Under the pieces are notes generated by a model. That model worked only from the letters and a program-made list of their open reading frames with translations. It ran no database searches and was not told where the DNA came from. DNA of 33,525 nt from Clostridia bacterium (lineage in GTDB: Bacteria > Bacillota > Clostridia > Christensenellales > Aristaeellaceae), in the NCBI GenBank assembly GCA_017470095.1, contig JAFUFC010000080.1, positions 1 to 33,525 on the forward strand, written 5' to 3'. The translations under genes were made by a program, and so were the position numbers. This document shows, piece after piece, positions 8,457-17,317 of the stretch (its first letter is position 1; each line of letters begins with the position of its first letter).

Positions 8457-9143
8457 TTACTTGCCTCCTTCGATCGCGGCAGCGGGCTGCGCGGACTTCT
8501 TGGGCTTGGGAAGAACCTGGCCCTTGTATACCCACACCTTCACGCCCAGGCGGCCATAGGTGGTCTTGGCTTCGGAGAAACCGTAGTCAATGTTGGCGCG
8601 CAGGGTCTGCAGGGGGATGGAACCTTCGTGATAGTGCTCGGTGCGGGCGATATCAGCACCGCCCAGACGGCCTGAGATGGCAATCTTGATGCCCTTCACG
8701 TTCCGGGGATCGGCCTTGTAGGCACGCTGGATGCTCTGCTTCATGGCCCGGCGGAAAGCGATGCGCTTTTCCAGCTGCTGGGCAATGTTTTCAGCGATCA
8801 GCTGAGCATCGGAATCGGGGGTGGCTACGGCCTGAACGCGAATGTTCACCGCGTGACCCACGAACTTTTCCACTTCGGCAGTCAAATCTTCAATGCCCTT
8901 GCCGCTGCGGCCAATGATCATGCCGGGCTTGCCGGCGAACAGCGTCACCGTCATGCGGGAAGCGCTGCGCTCGATATCGATCCGGCTGATGCCGCAGGAA
9001 TAATACTTTTCCTTGAGCATCTTGCGGAGTTTAAAATCTTCATTCAGGTTGTTGGCAAAATCTTTTTTCCCGGCGTACCAGCGGGTGTTCCAATCATAGA
9101 TCACGCCGACGCGAGCGCCATGGGGATTAACTTTCTGACCCAT
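8457..9143 (-). CDS. rpsC: 30S ribosomal protein S3
   Basis: A 228-residue protein at the mRNA entry channel. The N-terminal part has the KH type-2 RNA-binding loop ([17 protein letters not shown], about residues 73-89), and the C-terminal domain has [14 protein letters not shown] and the [13 protein letters not shown] signature. It is 13 nt from rplV and 4 nt from rplP. Confidence 0.98.
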   Translation of the reverse strand: MGQKVNPHGARVGVIYDWNTRWYAGKKDFANNLNEDFKLRKMLKEKYYSCGISRIDIERSASRMTVTLFAGKPGMIIGRSGKGIEDLTAEVEKFVGHAVNIRVQAVATPDSDAQLIAENIAQQLEKRIAFRRAMKQSIQRAYKADPRNVKGIKIAISGRLGGADIARTEHYHEGSIPLQTLRANIDYGFSEAKTTYGRLGVKVWVYKGQVLPKPKKSAQPAAAIEGGK

Positions 9144-9156
9144 TTGAATCCTCCCT

Positions 9157-9543
9157 TTACTTCTTCTGGTCCAGCACCACGCTGATATGGCAGGTGCGCT
9201 TGAGCATGGGGGAAGCGCTGCCGCGGCTGCGGGCTACGTAGCGCTTGAGGGTCGGGCCGGGGTTGGCGTAGCACTCGGCAACATACAGGGTGCTGCGGTC
9301 CAGATCCTGGTTGTTCACCGCGTTGGCGATGGCGCTGGAAAGCACCTTCGCGATCACGGGAGAAGCAGCCTTGGGGGTAAACTGCAGGATGGCGAGCGCC
9401 TGATCCACATTCTTCCCACGGATCAGATCGAGAACGATCTTGGCCTTGCGGGAGGACAGGCGGATGTGCTTGGCGTGCGCCTGGGGCCGCTTATCCCGGC
9501 TTTCAGCACGGGCAGCGCCCTTTTCACGGGTACGAGTAGCCAT
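9157..9543 (-). CDS. rplV: 50S ribosomal protein L22
   Basis: A 128-residue protein whose long beta-hairpin lines the peptide exit tunnel. The family core begins around residue 22 ([20 protein letters not shown]); the first 20 or so residues are a charged extension ([15 protein letters not shown]). The C-terminal hairpin has the [20 protein letters not shown] pattern. The hairpin tip is where macrolide-resistance changes arise in other species; nothing unusual is seen. Confidence 0.98.
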   Translation of the reverse strand: MATRTREKGAARAESRDKRPQAHAKHIRLSSRKAKIVLDLIRGKNVDQALAILQFTPKAASPVIAKVLSSAIANAVNNQDLDRSTLYVAECYANPGPTLKRYVARSRGSASPMLKRTCHISVVLDQKK

Positions 9544-9564
9544 CTTATTTTTTCTCTCCTTCCC

Positions 9565-9843
9565 TTATTTACGGCCGGTAGCCTTTTCGCCCGCGTGGCC
9601 GCGGAACGTCCGGGTGGGGGCAAATTCGCCCAGCTTGTGGCCCACCATGTCCTCGGTAATGTACACCGGCACATGCTTGCGGCCATCATGCACCGCGATG
9701 GTGTGGCCGACGAATTCGGGGAAGATGGTCGAGGCGCGGCTCCAGGTCTTGAGGACTTGCTTAGCGCCGGTTTTGTTCATATCGACGATGCGCTTATACA
9801 GCGCTTCCTGTACAAACGGGCCTTTCTTTACGGAACGGCTCAT
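9565..9843 (-). CDS. rpsS: 30S ribosomal protein S19
   Basis: A 92-residue head protein of the small subunit, beginning [19 protein letters not shown], with the conserved [20 protein letters not shown] block. Normal length and location between rplB and rplV. Confidence 0.98.
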   Translation of the reverse strand: MSRSVKKGPFVQEALYKRIVDMNKTGAKQVLKTWSRASTIFPEFVGHTIAVHDGRKHVPVYITEDMVGHKLGEFAPTRTFRGHAGEKATGRK

Positions 9844-9869
9844 GGGATTTCCTCCTTCCTATCCGCGCC

Positions 9870-10703
9870 TTACTTCTTGCTGGCACGCTTTACGATCAGG
9901 TTGTTGGAATACTTCTTGTGCTTGCGGGTCTTCAGGCCCAGTGCGGGCTTGCCCCACGGAGTCACAGGAGCGGGCATACCAACGGGGCTCTTGCCTTCGC
10001 CGCCGCCGTGGGGATGATCGCAAGGATTCATCACCACGCCGCGAACGGTGGGACGGACGCCCATGTGCCGGGTGCGGCCGGCCTTACCGATGCGCACATT
10101 GCTGTGGTCAGTGTTGCCAACCGTGCCGATGGTGGCCATGGCCTTCATGGAAATCTTGCGGAACTCGCCGGAGGGCATACGCACCTGGGCGTAATCCGTT
10201 TCCTTACCCATCAGCTGGGCATAAGCACCGGCGGACCGGACCAGCTGGCCGCCCTTGCCGGGCTTGATTTCGATGTTGTGGATCAGAGTACCAACGGGGA
10301 TGTTGGCCAGGGGCAGCGCGTTGCCAGGCTTGATGTCGGCATTCTCGCCGGACACCACGGTGTCGCCCACCTTCAGATCCAGAGGAGCCAGGATGTAGCG
10401 CTTTTCGCCATCCACATACTGCAGCAGGGCGATGAAGGCGCTGCGGTTGGGATCGTATTCGATGGCCACCACTTTGGCGGGCACGTCTTTCTTATCCCGT
10501 TTGAAATCGATAATGCGGTACTTCCGCTTGTTGCCGCCGCCCTGGTGACGAACGGTGATCTTGCCCTGCTTGTTGCGGCCGGCGTTCTTCTTGAGAATTT
10601 CGGTCAGAGCCTTTTCAGGGGTTTTCTTGGTGATTTCTTCGAACGTCAGCACCGACATGAAGCGGCGGGCGGACGAAGTCGGCTTATAAACTCGAATGGC
10701 CAT
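9870..10703 (-). CDS. rplB: 50S ribosomal protein L2
   Basis: A 277-residue core protein near the peptidyl-transferase centre. It starts [19 protein letters not shown] and ends with the glycine-rich [18 protein letters not shown] region, containing the conserved histidine discussed for catalysis, and a basic tail. Full length. Confidence 0.98.
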   Translation of the reverse strand: MAIRVYKPTSSARRFMSVLTFEEITKKTPEKALTEILKKNAGRNKQGKITVRHQGGGNKRKYRIIDFKRDKKDVPAKVVAIEYDPNRSAFIALLQYVDGEKRYILAPLDLKVGDTVVSGENADIKPGNALPLANIPVGTLIHNIEIKPGKGGQLVRSAGAYAQLMGKETDYAQVRMPSGEFRKISMKAMATIGTVGNTDHSNVRIGKAGRTRHMGVRPTVRGVVMNPCDHPHGGGEGKSPVGMPAPVTPWGKPALGLKTRKHKKYSNNLIVKRASKK

Positions 10704-10718
10704 TTCGCTTCTCCTCCC

Positions 10719-11015
10719 TTACACCATGCCCTCGAAAAATTCGATGGGCTTGGAATCTTCCGTCAAGATGACGTAGGCCTTTTTCACCTCGGGGGTGCGG
10801 CCAGCGTGGACGCCCTGGCGCTTGATTTTGCCCAGGGTGCGCAGGGTGTTCACCCGTGCTACTTTAATGGAAGGAAATACTGCTTCCAGCGCCTTTTTGA
10901 TTTCGATCTTGTTGGCATCGATAGCCACTTCGAAAACGTAGCGCTTATCGGCGATCCCATCGTAGCCCTTTTCGGTCAGGACGGGGCGCAGGATGATGTC
11001 ATGAGGGTTTTTCAT
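10719..11015 (-). CDS. rplW: 50S ribosomal protein L23
   Basis: A 98-residue protein at the tunnel exit that docks trigger factor and SRP. It shows DIILRPVLTEKGYDGIADKR and the internal IKKALEAVFPSIKVARVNTL block. The start overlaps the rplD stop (ATGA at 11012-11015). Confidence 0.98.
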   Translation of the reverse strand: MKNPHDIILRPVLTEKGYDGIADKRYVFEVAIDANKIEIKKALEAVFPSIKVARVNTLRTLGKIKRQGVHAGRTPEVKKAYVILTEDSKPIEFFEGMV

Positions 11016-11635
11016 GCGTACACCTCCTGAATGTTTTCCATGGCCGCCTTCAGCACGATGATCTTGTCGGCGTTGAGCAGGTCATACACATTGATGGTGT
11101 TCACGTAGGCGTCCTTCACGGTGGGGATGTTCTTGCTGGCGCGGATGACGCTCTCATCCTTGCCGGCCAGAACCAGCAGAGCCTTCTTTTCCGCACCCAG
11201 ATTCTTGAGCACTTCGGCCATCAGCTTGGTCTTGGCATCCTTGAGCTTGATTTCGTCCACCACGACGATGCTGCCTTCGTTGTACTTGCTGGTCAGGGCG
11301 CTCTTCATCGCCAGGCGGCGAACCTTCTTGGGCACCTTGATCACATAATCCCGGGGCTGGGGAGCAAAGACCACACCGCCGTGACGGAACTGGGGAGCGC
11401 GGTTGCCATGATGGCGAGCGTTACCAGTGCCCTTCTGGCGATAGATCTTCCGGCCGCCGCCGCGGACCATGCCGCGGCTCAGAGCGCTCTGCGTGCCCTG
11501 ACGCTGAGCGGCCAAAATGGAGCGGACGACCAAATGCATGGCGGGGACGTTGACGGGCGCGGCGAAGATTTCTTCGCTCAGCTCCATGCTGCCCACTTTC
11601 TTGCCCTGCATGTCGACGACATCGATGTTAGGCAT
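11012..11635 (-). CDS. rplD: 50S ribosomal protein L4
   Basis: A 207-residue protein with an extended loop reaching the exit tunnel (RGGGRKIYRQKGTGNARHH, about residues 60-78). In E. coli and some other bacteria L4 binds the S10 leader mRNA and represses the operon. The structured leader upstream of rpsJ makes a similar role possible here, by inference. Coupled to rplW by a 4-nt overlap. Confidence 0.98.
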   Translation of the reverse strand: MPNIDVVDMQGKKVGSMELSEEIFAAPVNVPAMHLVVRSILAAQRQGTQSALSRGMVRGGGRKIYRQKGTGNARHHGNRAPQFRHGGVVFAPQPRDYVIKVPKKVRRLAMKSALTSKYNEGSIVVVDEIKLKDAKTKLMAEVLKNLGAEKKALLVLAGKDESVIRASKNIPTVKDAYVNTINVYDLLNADKIIVLKAAMENIQEVYA

Positions 11636-11653
11636 AATTGTCTTCCTCCTTCA

Positions 11654-12295
11654 TCAGGCCTTGCAGGTGTTGCGGATGAGCAGCAGGCCTTCCTTGGGGC
11701 CGGGCACGGCGCCGTGCACCAGCAGCAGGCTACGTTCGGCGTCCACCTGAACGATGCTCAGGTTCTGAACAGTGACCCTCTCCACGCCGTAATGGCCAGG
11801 CATGTGCTTGTTCTTGAACACGCGGGAAGGATCAGAGTTGGCGCTCATGGAACCCACGCCGCGGTGATACTTGGAGCCGTGGGCCATGGGGCCGGTGTGC
11901 TGATTCCAGCGGTAGATGGCGCCGGTGTAGCCGCGGCCCTTCGTAATGCCGGTGATATCAACGGCTTCGCCCGCTTCGAAAATGTCAGCCTTGATTTCCT
12001 GGCCGATTTCGTAGGAAGCGCAGTCTTCCAGGCGGAATTCCCGCAGCTTGCGCATGGGGGCCACGCCCGCTTTCTTGAAGTGACCGGCTTCGGGCTTGTT
12101 GACCAATTTGGCGGCCCGGTTCTCGGGAACCTTGTCAAAGCCCAGCTGGATGGCTTCGTAGCCGTCCTTTTCAATGGTCTTCTTCTGCACCACAGTGCAG
12201 GGGCCTGCCTGAATGACCGTCACAGGAACCAGACGGCCGTCGGGCAGGAAAATCTGGGTCATGCCCAGCTTTTTGCCAACGATTGCCTTTTTCAT
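11654..12295 (-). CDS. rplC: 50S ribosomal protein L3
   Basis: A 213-residue early-assembly protein beginning [16 protein letters not shown] and carrying the [16 protein letters not shown] and [20 protein letters not shown] signatures; the latter is the loop that approaches the peptidyl-transferase centre. Normal length. Confidence 0.98.
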   Translation of the reverse strand: MKKAIVGKKLGMTQIFLPDGRLVPVTVIQAGPCTVVQKKTIEKDGYEAIQLGFDKVPENRAAKLVNKPEAGHFKKAGVAPMRKLREFRLEDCASYEIGQEIKADIFEAGEAVDITGITKGRGYTGAIYRWNQHTGPMAHGSKYHRGVGSMSANSDPSRVFKNKHMPGHYGVERVTVQNLSIVQVDAERSLLLVHGAVPGPKEGLLLIRNTCKA

Positions 12296-12310
12296 AATTG
12301 CCCTCCTGCC

Positions 12311-12619
12311 TTACAGTTTGATTTCGATCTCGACACCGGCCGGCAAGTCGAGCTTCATCATGGCGTCCACGGTGCGGGGATTGGGGTTGTGCACGTCGAT
12401 GAGGCGCTTGTGGGTGCGGCGCTCAAACTGCTCGCGGCTGTCCTTGTACTTGTGGGGCGCGCGGAGGATCGTGACGATCTCCTTTTCGGTGGGCAGCGGG
12501 ATCGGGCCGGAGACCCGAGCGCCCGTGCGCTTGGCGGTTTCCACAATGCGCTCGGCGGACTGGTCGATCAGGTTGTGCTCGTACGCCTTGAGCTTGATGC
12601 GGATTTTCTGGCTGGCCAT
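12311..12619 (-). CDS. rpsJ: 30S ribosomal protein S10 (NusE)
   Basis: A 102-residue protein, first gene of the cluster. It begins [19 protein letters not shown] and has the [20 protein letters not shown] loop. S10 is both a 30S head protein and the NusE partner of NusB and NusG in antitermination. The ATG is preceded by AAGGAGG at about 6-nt spacing. No rpsL-rpsG-fusA-tufA genes precede it, so the str cluster is elsewhere. Confidence 0.98.
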   Translation of the reverse strand: MASQKIRIKLKAYEHNLIDQSAERIVETAKRTGARVSGPIPLPTEKEIVTILRAPHKYKDSREQFERRTHKRLIDVHNPNPRTVDAMMKLDLPAGVEIEIKL

Positions 12620-12844
12620 GGTTTTTCCTCCTTGATTTCGTACTCTTGGCTGTCACGGGGGGAGTCTTCCTTTTTTCCGGACGGCAGCGTTTCGCAGGTG
12701 GCGCTGCCCGGGTGGAAGCCCGTCGCCTTTGCGGGGTAACCGCATTTCGAGTCCGTTCGTCGGGGTCGTGCCCCGGCTGGTCCACGATAATTACCCGTTC
12801 TGGCCGGAACGGCAACTTACCGCTTCATCCCATAAACAGACAAC
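12620..12844 (-). promoter_or_regulatory. Long structured 5' leader of the S10 operon
   Basis: About 225 nt lie between the predicted transcription start (near 12844) and rpsJ. On the transcribed strand at least four hairpins are visible: CCGTTC-cggcca-GAACGG (12795-12812), CGGGG-cacga-CCCCG (12761-12775), GCGG-ttacc-CCGC (12731-12743), and a 7-bp GGCAGCG/CGCTGCC stem with a 12-nt loop (12684-12709). No intrinsic terminator is evident. Such leaders often serve autoregulation by a ribosomal protein, classically L4, but I cannot match it to a known leader family by eye. Confidence 0.55.
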
Positions 12845-12850
12845 AGATAT

Positions 12851-12879
12851 ATTATAAAGCATCCTTTTGATTATTGCAA
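12851..12879 (-). promoter_or_regulatory. Sigma-A promoter of the S10-spc operon
   Basis: On the minus strand the -35 box TTGCAA (12879-12874) and the -10 box TATAAT (12856-12851) are exactly 17 bp apart. Initiation is expected near 12844. It is the only strong promoter seen upstream of rpsJ and is backed by phased A-tracts. Confidence 0.85.
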
Positions 12880-12882
12880 GCA

Positions 12883-12960
12883 TTTTTCCGTCCTTTTTCA
12901 AAATTTTTTTCATCTTTTTTTAGTTTTTTTCTTTGTAAAACCGGCCTTTTCCGGCCCTTT
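12883..12960 (-). promoter_or_regulatory. Helically phased A-tracts (UP element-like) upstream of the S10 promoter
   Basis: On the minus strand, runs of five to seven A occur at 12883-12887, 12894-12898, 12904-12910, 12915-12921 and 12924-12930, with centres 9-11 bp apart. They are followed by two 10-bp units (12941-12960) that keep an A run once per turn. Phased A-tracts bend DNA, and A-rich sequence just upstream of -35 acts as an UP element for the RNA polymerase alpha C-terminal domain. Strong activation of a ribosomal promoter is the natural reading. Confidence 0.65.
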
Positions 12961-13126
12961 CCGGCAATAGATCATGACAACTGTGCCGGGCGTATCGCAT
13001 TGTCTCAATCGGTAACCAAGATTGCCATGACGCGTTGAACGCGGCACAGCATTCCGCGGAATAAACCGTAATGAAAAGGTGCGCCGCGCCGGTAAAACAA
13101 AGTCCCCCTCCCCAAGAAGGGCACAC
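12961..13126. other. Non-coding spacer with an 8-bp inverted repeat
   Basis: No convincing gene is seen between the S10 promoter region and the phn terminator. CTGTGCCG (12981-12988) and CGGCACAG (13042-13049) form a perfect 8-bp inverted repeat 53 nt apart, and a 13-nt palindrome CGCGTT-G-AACGCG (13031-13043) lies just inside it. Role unknown. Confidence 0.4.
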
Positions 13127-13175
13127 AAAAAAGCGAGCGTTGGCAAGAACTACGGCCCTTGAACGCTCGCTTTTT
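13127..13175 (-). terminator. Intrinsic terminator of the phn operon
   Basis: A 14-bp perfect stem (13128-13141 with 13162-13175, core AAGCGAGCGTT/AACGCTCGCTT) is followed on the minus strand by a run of T. It lies about 40 nt past the last phnE stop. The plus strand also shows a T run, so it may work in both directions and shields the ribosomal cluster from read-through. Confidence 0.9.
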
Positions 13176-13212
13176 AATAATAATTGGTGAATCTTCTTTT
13201 TACGCCTGTCCA

Positions 13213-13989
13213 TTACCGCAGCTTTTTCCGGATCCAGCCCGTGAGCAGGTCCAGCAAAAACACGGTCATGATCACGGTTAGCAAAATAATGCTCACCCGG
13301 GACCAGCGGGCGGCCTGGATGGCGAAAATCAGGGTGGCGCCAATGCCGCCGGCGCCCACCAGGCCCAGGGTAGAGGCGCTGCGCACGGCAATTTCAAAAT
13401 GGTTCAGGGCCAGGGAAGCATAAATGGGCATGAGCTGGGGAATACGGGCGAAGAACATGGTCTGCACCCCATTCGCGCCCACGGCATGGCAGGCTTCCAC
13501 CGCCGTTTCATCCATGCGTTCCATTTCCTCTGTGAACAGTTTGCCCATCATGCCCACCTGGTGGATGCCGATAGCCAGCACCCCCGCGAAGGGCCCGGGG
13601 CCCACCACTTTGATGAAAATGATGGCGTACACCAATTCCGGGAAGGCCCGCAGCACATCCAGGATAAACTTGCCGATCCGAGGAACCACCGGGTTTTTCC
13701 ACAGGTTCCGCGCGGACAGCAGCGTAAAGGGGATGGCCAGCACGGTGCCGATGGAGGTGCCGAAAAAGCCAATAGCGATGGTCATGATCATCAGGGAAAA
13801 AATGTCTTCCGTGCTGCCGGTATAAAACGCGCTCCAGTCAGGCTGGAACAAGCTGGCCATCGTGCCCCGGAAGCTGCCCCAGGAGAAATAACGGAAGGTG
13901 CTCCAATCAATATCCGCCGCGCACCATACGAGCACCGCCAGCACGATCAGCGCGGTCATCCAATGCTTGCATTTGGCCGAAACTTTCAT
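13213..13989 (-). CDS. phnE: Phosphonate-type ABC transporter permease (second PhnE)
   Basis: A 258-residue membrane protein with about six hydrophobic segments. The EAA-type loop that docks the ATPase reads EACHAVGANGVQTMFFARIPQLMP, and the ASTLGLVGAGGIGATL segment near the C-terminus is typical of PhnE. It begins 1 nt after the upstream permease stop, so the two permeases are translated together and probably form a heterodimeric pore. Last gene before the terminator. Confidence 0.92.
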   Translation of the reverse strand: MKVSAKCKHWMTALIVLAVLVWCAADIDWSTFRYFSWGSFRGTMASLFQPDWSAFYTGSTEDIFSLMIMTIAIGFFGTSIGTVLAIPFTLLSARNLWKNPVVPRIGKFILDVLRAFPELVYAIIFIKVVGPGPFAGVLAIGIHQVGMMGKLFTEEMERMDETAVEACHAVGANGVQTMFFARIPQLMPIYASLALNHFEIAVRSASTLGLVGAGGIGATLIFAIQAARWSRVSIILLTVIMTVFLLDLLTGWIRKKLR

Positions 13990-13990
13990 C

Positions 13991-14770
13991 TTATTTCAGC
14001 CTCCTTCGTATGGCTTCCGAGATGGCGTCCACCACCACCACCACCGCAAAGATGAACAGGATGATGATTGACACCCGCTCATACCGGAACAGGCCCAGGG
14101 CCTCATTCAGCTTGACCCCGATGCCGCCGGCGCCCACATACCCCAGCACCGTGGACGCGCGCACGTTCAGCTCAAAGGCGTAAAACGTGTAGCTGGCCAC
14201 GCTGGACGCCACCTGGGGCCACACCGCCCACACGGCAATTTTCAGCTTATTGGCCCCCACCGCCATGGCCGCTTCGAGGGGGCTCAAATCGATGGTTTCA
14301 ATGGCCTCGAAAATCAACTGGGAGGTGACGCCGAAGGTGAAAATGGCGATGGTGACCACACCGGTGGCTTCTCCGATGCCGATAATGGCCACCAGCAAAG
14401 CGGCCAAAAGCAGATTGGGAATGGTGCGGATAATATTCAGGAAGAAGCGGAAGATGTGGGTAACGATGGGGTTATCCGTCACCACGGTCGTGGCCAGGAA
14501 AGCGAAGGGAATGGCCAGCAGCACGCCGATCACCGTGCCCAGGGCAGACATTTTCAGCGTCTTGACCATTGGGTCCACCAGCCGGTTCAGGTAGTTGAAA
14601 TCAGGGTTGGCCAATTTGCGCAGAAACACGCTCACCTGGCCGATATTGCCCGCCAGCTGCTTAAAATCGGCGTTGGTATACCAAATAGAGCCAAACAGGC
14701 ACAGCGCCAGGATGACCACCACAAACAGGCTTTTATACCATTGAAAATGAACGGTATCTTTGATTTTCAT
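13991..14770 (-). CDS. phnE: Phosphonate-type ABC transporter permease (first PhnE)
   Basis: A 259-residue inner-membrane protein with about six transmembrane segments. The cytoplasmic coupling loop EAAMAVGANKLKIAVWAVWPQV and the RASTVLGYVGAGGIGVKL segment mark it as a PhnE family permease. It is paralogous to the next gene, a pattern seen in many Gram-positive phn/ptx importers. It starts 2 nt after phnC. Confidence 0.92.
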   Translation of the reverse strand: MKIKDTVHFQWYKSLFVVVILALCLFGSIWYTNADFKQLAGNIGQVSVFLRKLANPDFNYLNRLVDPMVKTLKMSALGTVIGVLLAIPFAFLATTVVTDNPIVTHIFRFFLNIIRTIPNLLLAALLVAIIGIGEATGVVTIAIFTFGVTSQLIFEAIETIDLSPLEAAMAVGANKLKIAVWAVWPQVASSVASYTFYAFELNVRASTVLGYVGAGGIGVKLNEALGLFRYERVSIIILFIFAVVVVVDAISEAIRRRLK

Positions 14771-14772
14771 CG

Positions 14773-15534
14773 TTACCGCTCGCTTTCTTTCAGGAAAGAA
14801 TCGCCCTTATAGACCATTTCCAGCACATCATTGGTCAATTCCCCCGGCGTTCCGTCAAAGACCAGCCGGCCATCCTGCAATGCCAGAATCCGGTCCGAAA
14901 ACTGCTTGGCCAGGCCGATGGAATGGATGTTAACGATCACGGTCTTTCCCATGGTGGTATTGATATTTTTGAGTTCGGACAGAATTTCCTGGCTGGTCGC
15001 CGGGTCCAGGGAAGCAACGGGCTCATCCGCCAGGATGATGCTGGCTTCCTGAAACAGCGTGCGGGCAATAGAAACCCGCTGCTGCTGACCGCCGGACAGG
15101 TTGTCGCAGCGCTCGTGCAGCTTATCGGACAATTCCACCTTTTGAAGCACCTGGGTGCACAGGGCATAATCTTCCTTGGAGAAAATGCCAAAGATGCTTT
15201 TCAGGGTGGAATAATATCCCAGCTTGCCCGACAGCACATTTTTTTGCACCGTGGAGCGCTTGACCAGGTTGAACTGCTGGGAAATCAGGCCGATGGTGCG
15301 GCGGATGCGCTTCAATTCCCGTTTGTTGGCTTTGGTAATGGATTTTCCATCGATGGTGATATCGCCTTGGGTAATATCGTTAAGCCGGTTGATCGAGCGC
15401 AGCAGCGTGCTTTTGCCAGCCCCACTTAAACCAATGATGGAGACAAAGTCTCCATCATTGATTGTGAGGTTAACATCGATCAGGCCCTTCACCCCGTTGG
15501 GATAGGTTTTGGAGACGTGATCAAATGTAATCAT
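14773..15534 (-). CDS. phnC: Phosphonate-type ABC transporter ATPase
   Basis: A 253-residue ATPase. Walker A GLSGAGKST is at residues 35-43, followed by the Q-loop (GLISQQFNLV), the signature NLSGGQQQRVSIAR, Walker B with ILADEPVASLD, and the switch histidine in VNIHSI. The start is set at MITFDHVSKTYPNG; an upstream in-frame ATG would overlap phnD by 65 nt and add a non-conserved tail. No good Shine-Dalgarno is seen in the 10-nt gap after phnD, so translation may depend on coupling. Confidence 0.93.
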   Translation of the reverse strand: MITFDHVSKTYPNGVKGLIDVNLTINDGDFVSIIGLSGAGKSTLLRSINRLNDITQGDITIDGKSITKANKRELKRIRRTIGLISQQFNLVKRSTVQKNVLSGKLGYYSTLKSIFGIFSKEDYALCTQVLQKVELSDKLHERCDNLSGGQQQRVSIARTLFQEASIILADEPVASLDPATSQEILSELKNINTTMGKTVIVNIHSIGLAKQFSDRILALQDGRLVFDGTPGELTNDVLEMVYKGDSFLKESER

Positions 15535-15544
15535 ATGCTTTTTA

Positions 15545-16456
15545 TCAGTCGGCAGCCAGCGCAATGTATTCGGCGATGGTGTCATAGTCGGATTCGATGG
15601 CGGGCACATAGCCGGTGTGGCCCCAGGTGCTCATGATGGCCCGGCCAGCTTCATCAGAAGCCATCTTAAGGAACGCGTCGGTGACGGCGGCCTTGGTGGC
15701 ATCGCTCAGCTTGGGGTTCACCGCCACAGCGTCATTGGGGATGTCGCCGTCGGACAGTTTGGCCACTTTCAGCACTTCGTACAGGTCATAGGGATTGCCG
15801 TTTTCATCCAGCACAGCTTTAGCAAACACAAAGCGGCTGCCTTCGAAAGTGAAGCAGGCGTCCACCTGGCCGTTCACCACCGCCAGAATGGCGCTGGGGA
15901 TAGAGGTGATGTTGATCCAGGTGCACTTTTCGGTGTCGATACCCAGCTTCTTCATTTCAGCCACAGGATAGATATAGCCGGAAGCGGAGGAAGCGCCCAG
16001 GTAAGCAATGGTCTTGCCGGCCAGGCCTTCATAGCCGTCGATGCCGCTGTCAGCGCGCACCAGCACTTCCGCCTTGAAGTTGCCGGTCACACTGCCGGGG
16101 ATGGGCTGTTCAGTTTCCTGGTCATAATCGCCCAAAGTGGAGGACAGGATGGCCTGCGCCACGCCCATATCCCGAGCCTGGGCATAGGTGGCGGGGGGCA
16201 TGATGCCCACGTCCACGGTGCCGGATTCCATGGCTTCCACAATGCCGTTATAGCTGGTGGCCACGGTGACGGTCACGGGAATGCCCAGCAGATCGCTCAT
16301 GTAAGCGGAGAAATCGGCGGTAGCGGCGTCAGCGGTTTCGGTGTTGGTGGGCACGAACTGGATGCGCAGGGTATCCACGTCGATGTTTTCCGCCAGCGCG
16401 GAAACGCTGACCAGCAGCAGGGCCAGAACCATGATCAGAGCGACAATTTTCTTCAT
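15545..16456 (-). CDS. phnD: Phosphate/phosphite/phosphonate-binding protein, PhnD family
   Basis: A 303-residue secreted periplasmic-binding-type protein. The signal peptide (MKKIVALIMVLALLLVSVSA then LAEN) ends in an A-x-A site and has no lipobox cysteine, unusual for a Gram-positive binding protein. The mature part shows PhnD features: the LRIQFVPTNTETADAA start, VDVGIMPPATYAQA, and a GKTIAYLGASSASGYIYP ligand loop. The first in-frame start codon is TTG just before the ATG; AGGAGGG lies 7 nt before the ATG, so the ATG is preferred. The true ligand (phosphonate, phosphite, phosphate) cannot be read from sequence alone. Confidence 0.9.
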   Translation of the reverse strand: MKKIVALIMVLALLLVSVSALAENIDVDTLRIQFVPTNTETADAATADFSAYMSDLLGIPVTVTVATSYNGIVEAMESGTVDVGIMPPATYAQARDMGVAQAILSSTLGDYDQETEQPIPGSVTGNFKAEVLVRADSGIDGYEGLAGKTIAYLGASSASGYIYPVAEMKKLGIDTEKCTWINITSIPSAILAVVNGQVDACFTFEGSRFVFAKAVLDENGNPYDLYEVLKVAKLSDGDIPNDAVAVNPKLSDATKAAVTDAFLKMASDEAGRAIMSTWGHTGYVPAIESDYDTIAEYIALAAD

Positions 16457-16495
16457 CAAAAATCCCTCCTATATGATATATGGTTTTCCTGCATT

Positions 16496-16524
16496 ATTAT
16501 ATAATAATTGACAGCATCCTTCAA
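16496..16524 (-). promoter_or_regulatory. Promoter of the phnDCEE operon
   Basis: On the minus strand TTGAAG (16524-16519) and TATAAT (16501-16496) are 17 bp apart, about 40 bp before the phnD start. A near-consensus sigma-A promoter. No Pho-box-like direct repeats were obvious. Confidence 0.8.
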
Positions 16525-16562
16525 TCAAATAGCAAAAGATTTCATTAAATTGTAAAAAATGA

Positions 16563-17282
16563 TCAGGCGATATCCGGCTGGACAATGGAAAAGCCCATTG
16601 CCCGTGCCTTCTGCATGCATTGATGGGAATTGAAGTGCATCAGAAACGTTTTTTGCATCAGTTCCTTGGGAACCGCCGCGGCCAGCTGGTCCAGCGGCAA
16701 ATGAACGTTGCCGGGGTAATCCTCATCGGTGGCTTCCATATACAGCGCGTCGATCTGCTCATGGCGCTTCAAAAAGGCGGTCAGTTCCATCGTCCGGTTG
16801 GTATCAGCGGAATAGAACACGCCGCCCTTGGGCGTTTCAAACACGAAAGAGAAACAGGCCATATGGGGATCGTGAACCGTTTCCACATAATCAAAGGCGG
16901 TAAAAGATTGAAACCCCGCCACATCATGGGGGCTTACCTGCTGATAACAACACTCCCCCACGCCAAAGGTATCCAGCAGGCGGAAAACCGCCTGGGCATA
17001 GGCATCCTGCCCCTTGGGCAGTACCAGCTTCAGCTTCGTGCCCAGCCGGAAAAAGCAGTACAGCGCCAGCGTGCCCAGGGAAGCGCAATGATCGCCGTGC
17101 AAATGGGAGACGGCCACAAACACCTCCTGAACGCCCTCCAGCGCCCCGGCGCAGATCAGCCGGGCAAACACCGTTTCCCCGCAATCCAGCAGGAGCAGCC
17201 GCTCCCCTTCCCGGATATACGCCGCCGTATTCCCCTCCGTTGGGAAAAATGCCGCCCCACGGCCCAGAAAATGCAGCTCCAC
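16563..17282 (-). CDS. MBL-fold metal-dependent hydrolase (RNase Z-like)
   Basis: A 239-residue cytosolic metallo-beta-lactamase-fold protein. The zinc motif SHLHGDH gives His60, His62, Asp64 and His65; further likely ligands are the Asp in FYSADTN and the His in FLMHFNS. The overall build is closest to ribonuclease Z and related phosphodiesterases (PhnP belongs to the same fold). It starts with GTG behind a GGGGGA ribosome binding site, 35 nt after the HAD gene, and ends just upstream of the phnD promoter. A role with organophosphates is possible by location but unproven. Confidence 0.8.
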   Translation of the reverse strand: MELHFLGRGAAFFPTEGNTAAYIREGERLLLLDCGETVFARLICAGALEGVQEVFVAVSHLHGDHCASLGTLALYCFFRLGTKLKLVLPKGQDAYAQAVFRLLDTFGVGECCYQQVSPHDVAGFQSFTAFDYVETVHDPHMACFSFVFETPKGGVFYSADTNRTMELTAFLKRHEQIDALYMEATDEDYPGNVHLPLDQLAAAVPKELMQKTFLMHFNSHQCMQKARAMGFSIVQPDIA

Positions 17283-17317
17283 TTTTGCCCTGTCCCCCTT
17301 TCCAAGGAAGGCGCCAA

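Noticed and set aside
9918-11030. 370-codon plus-strand open frame opposite rplB, rplW and rplD
   Set aside because: It is an antisense shadow of three highly conserved ribosomal genes.
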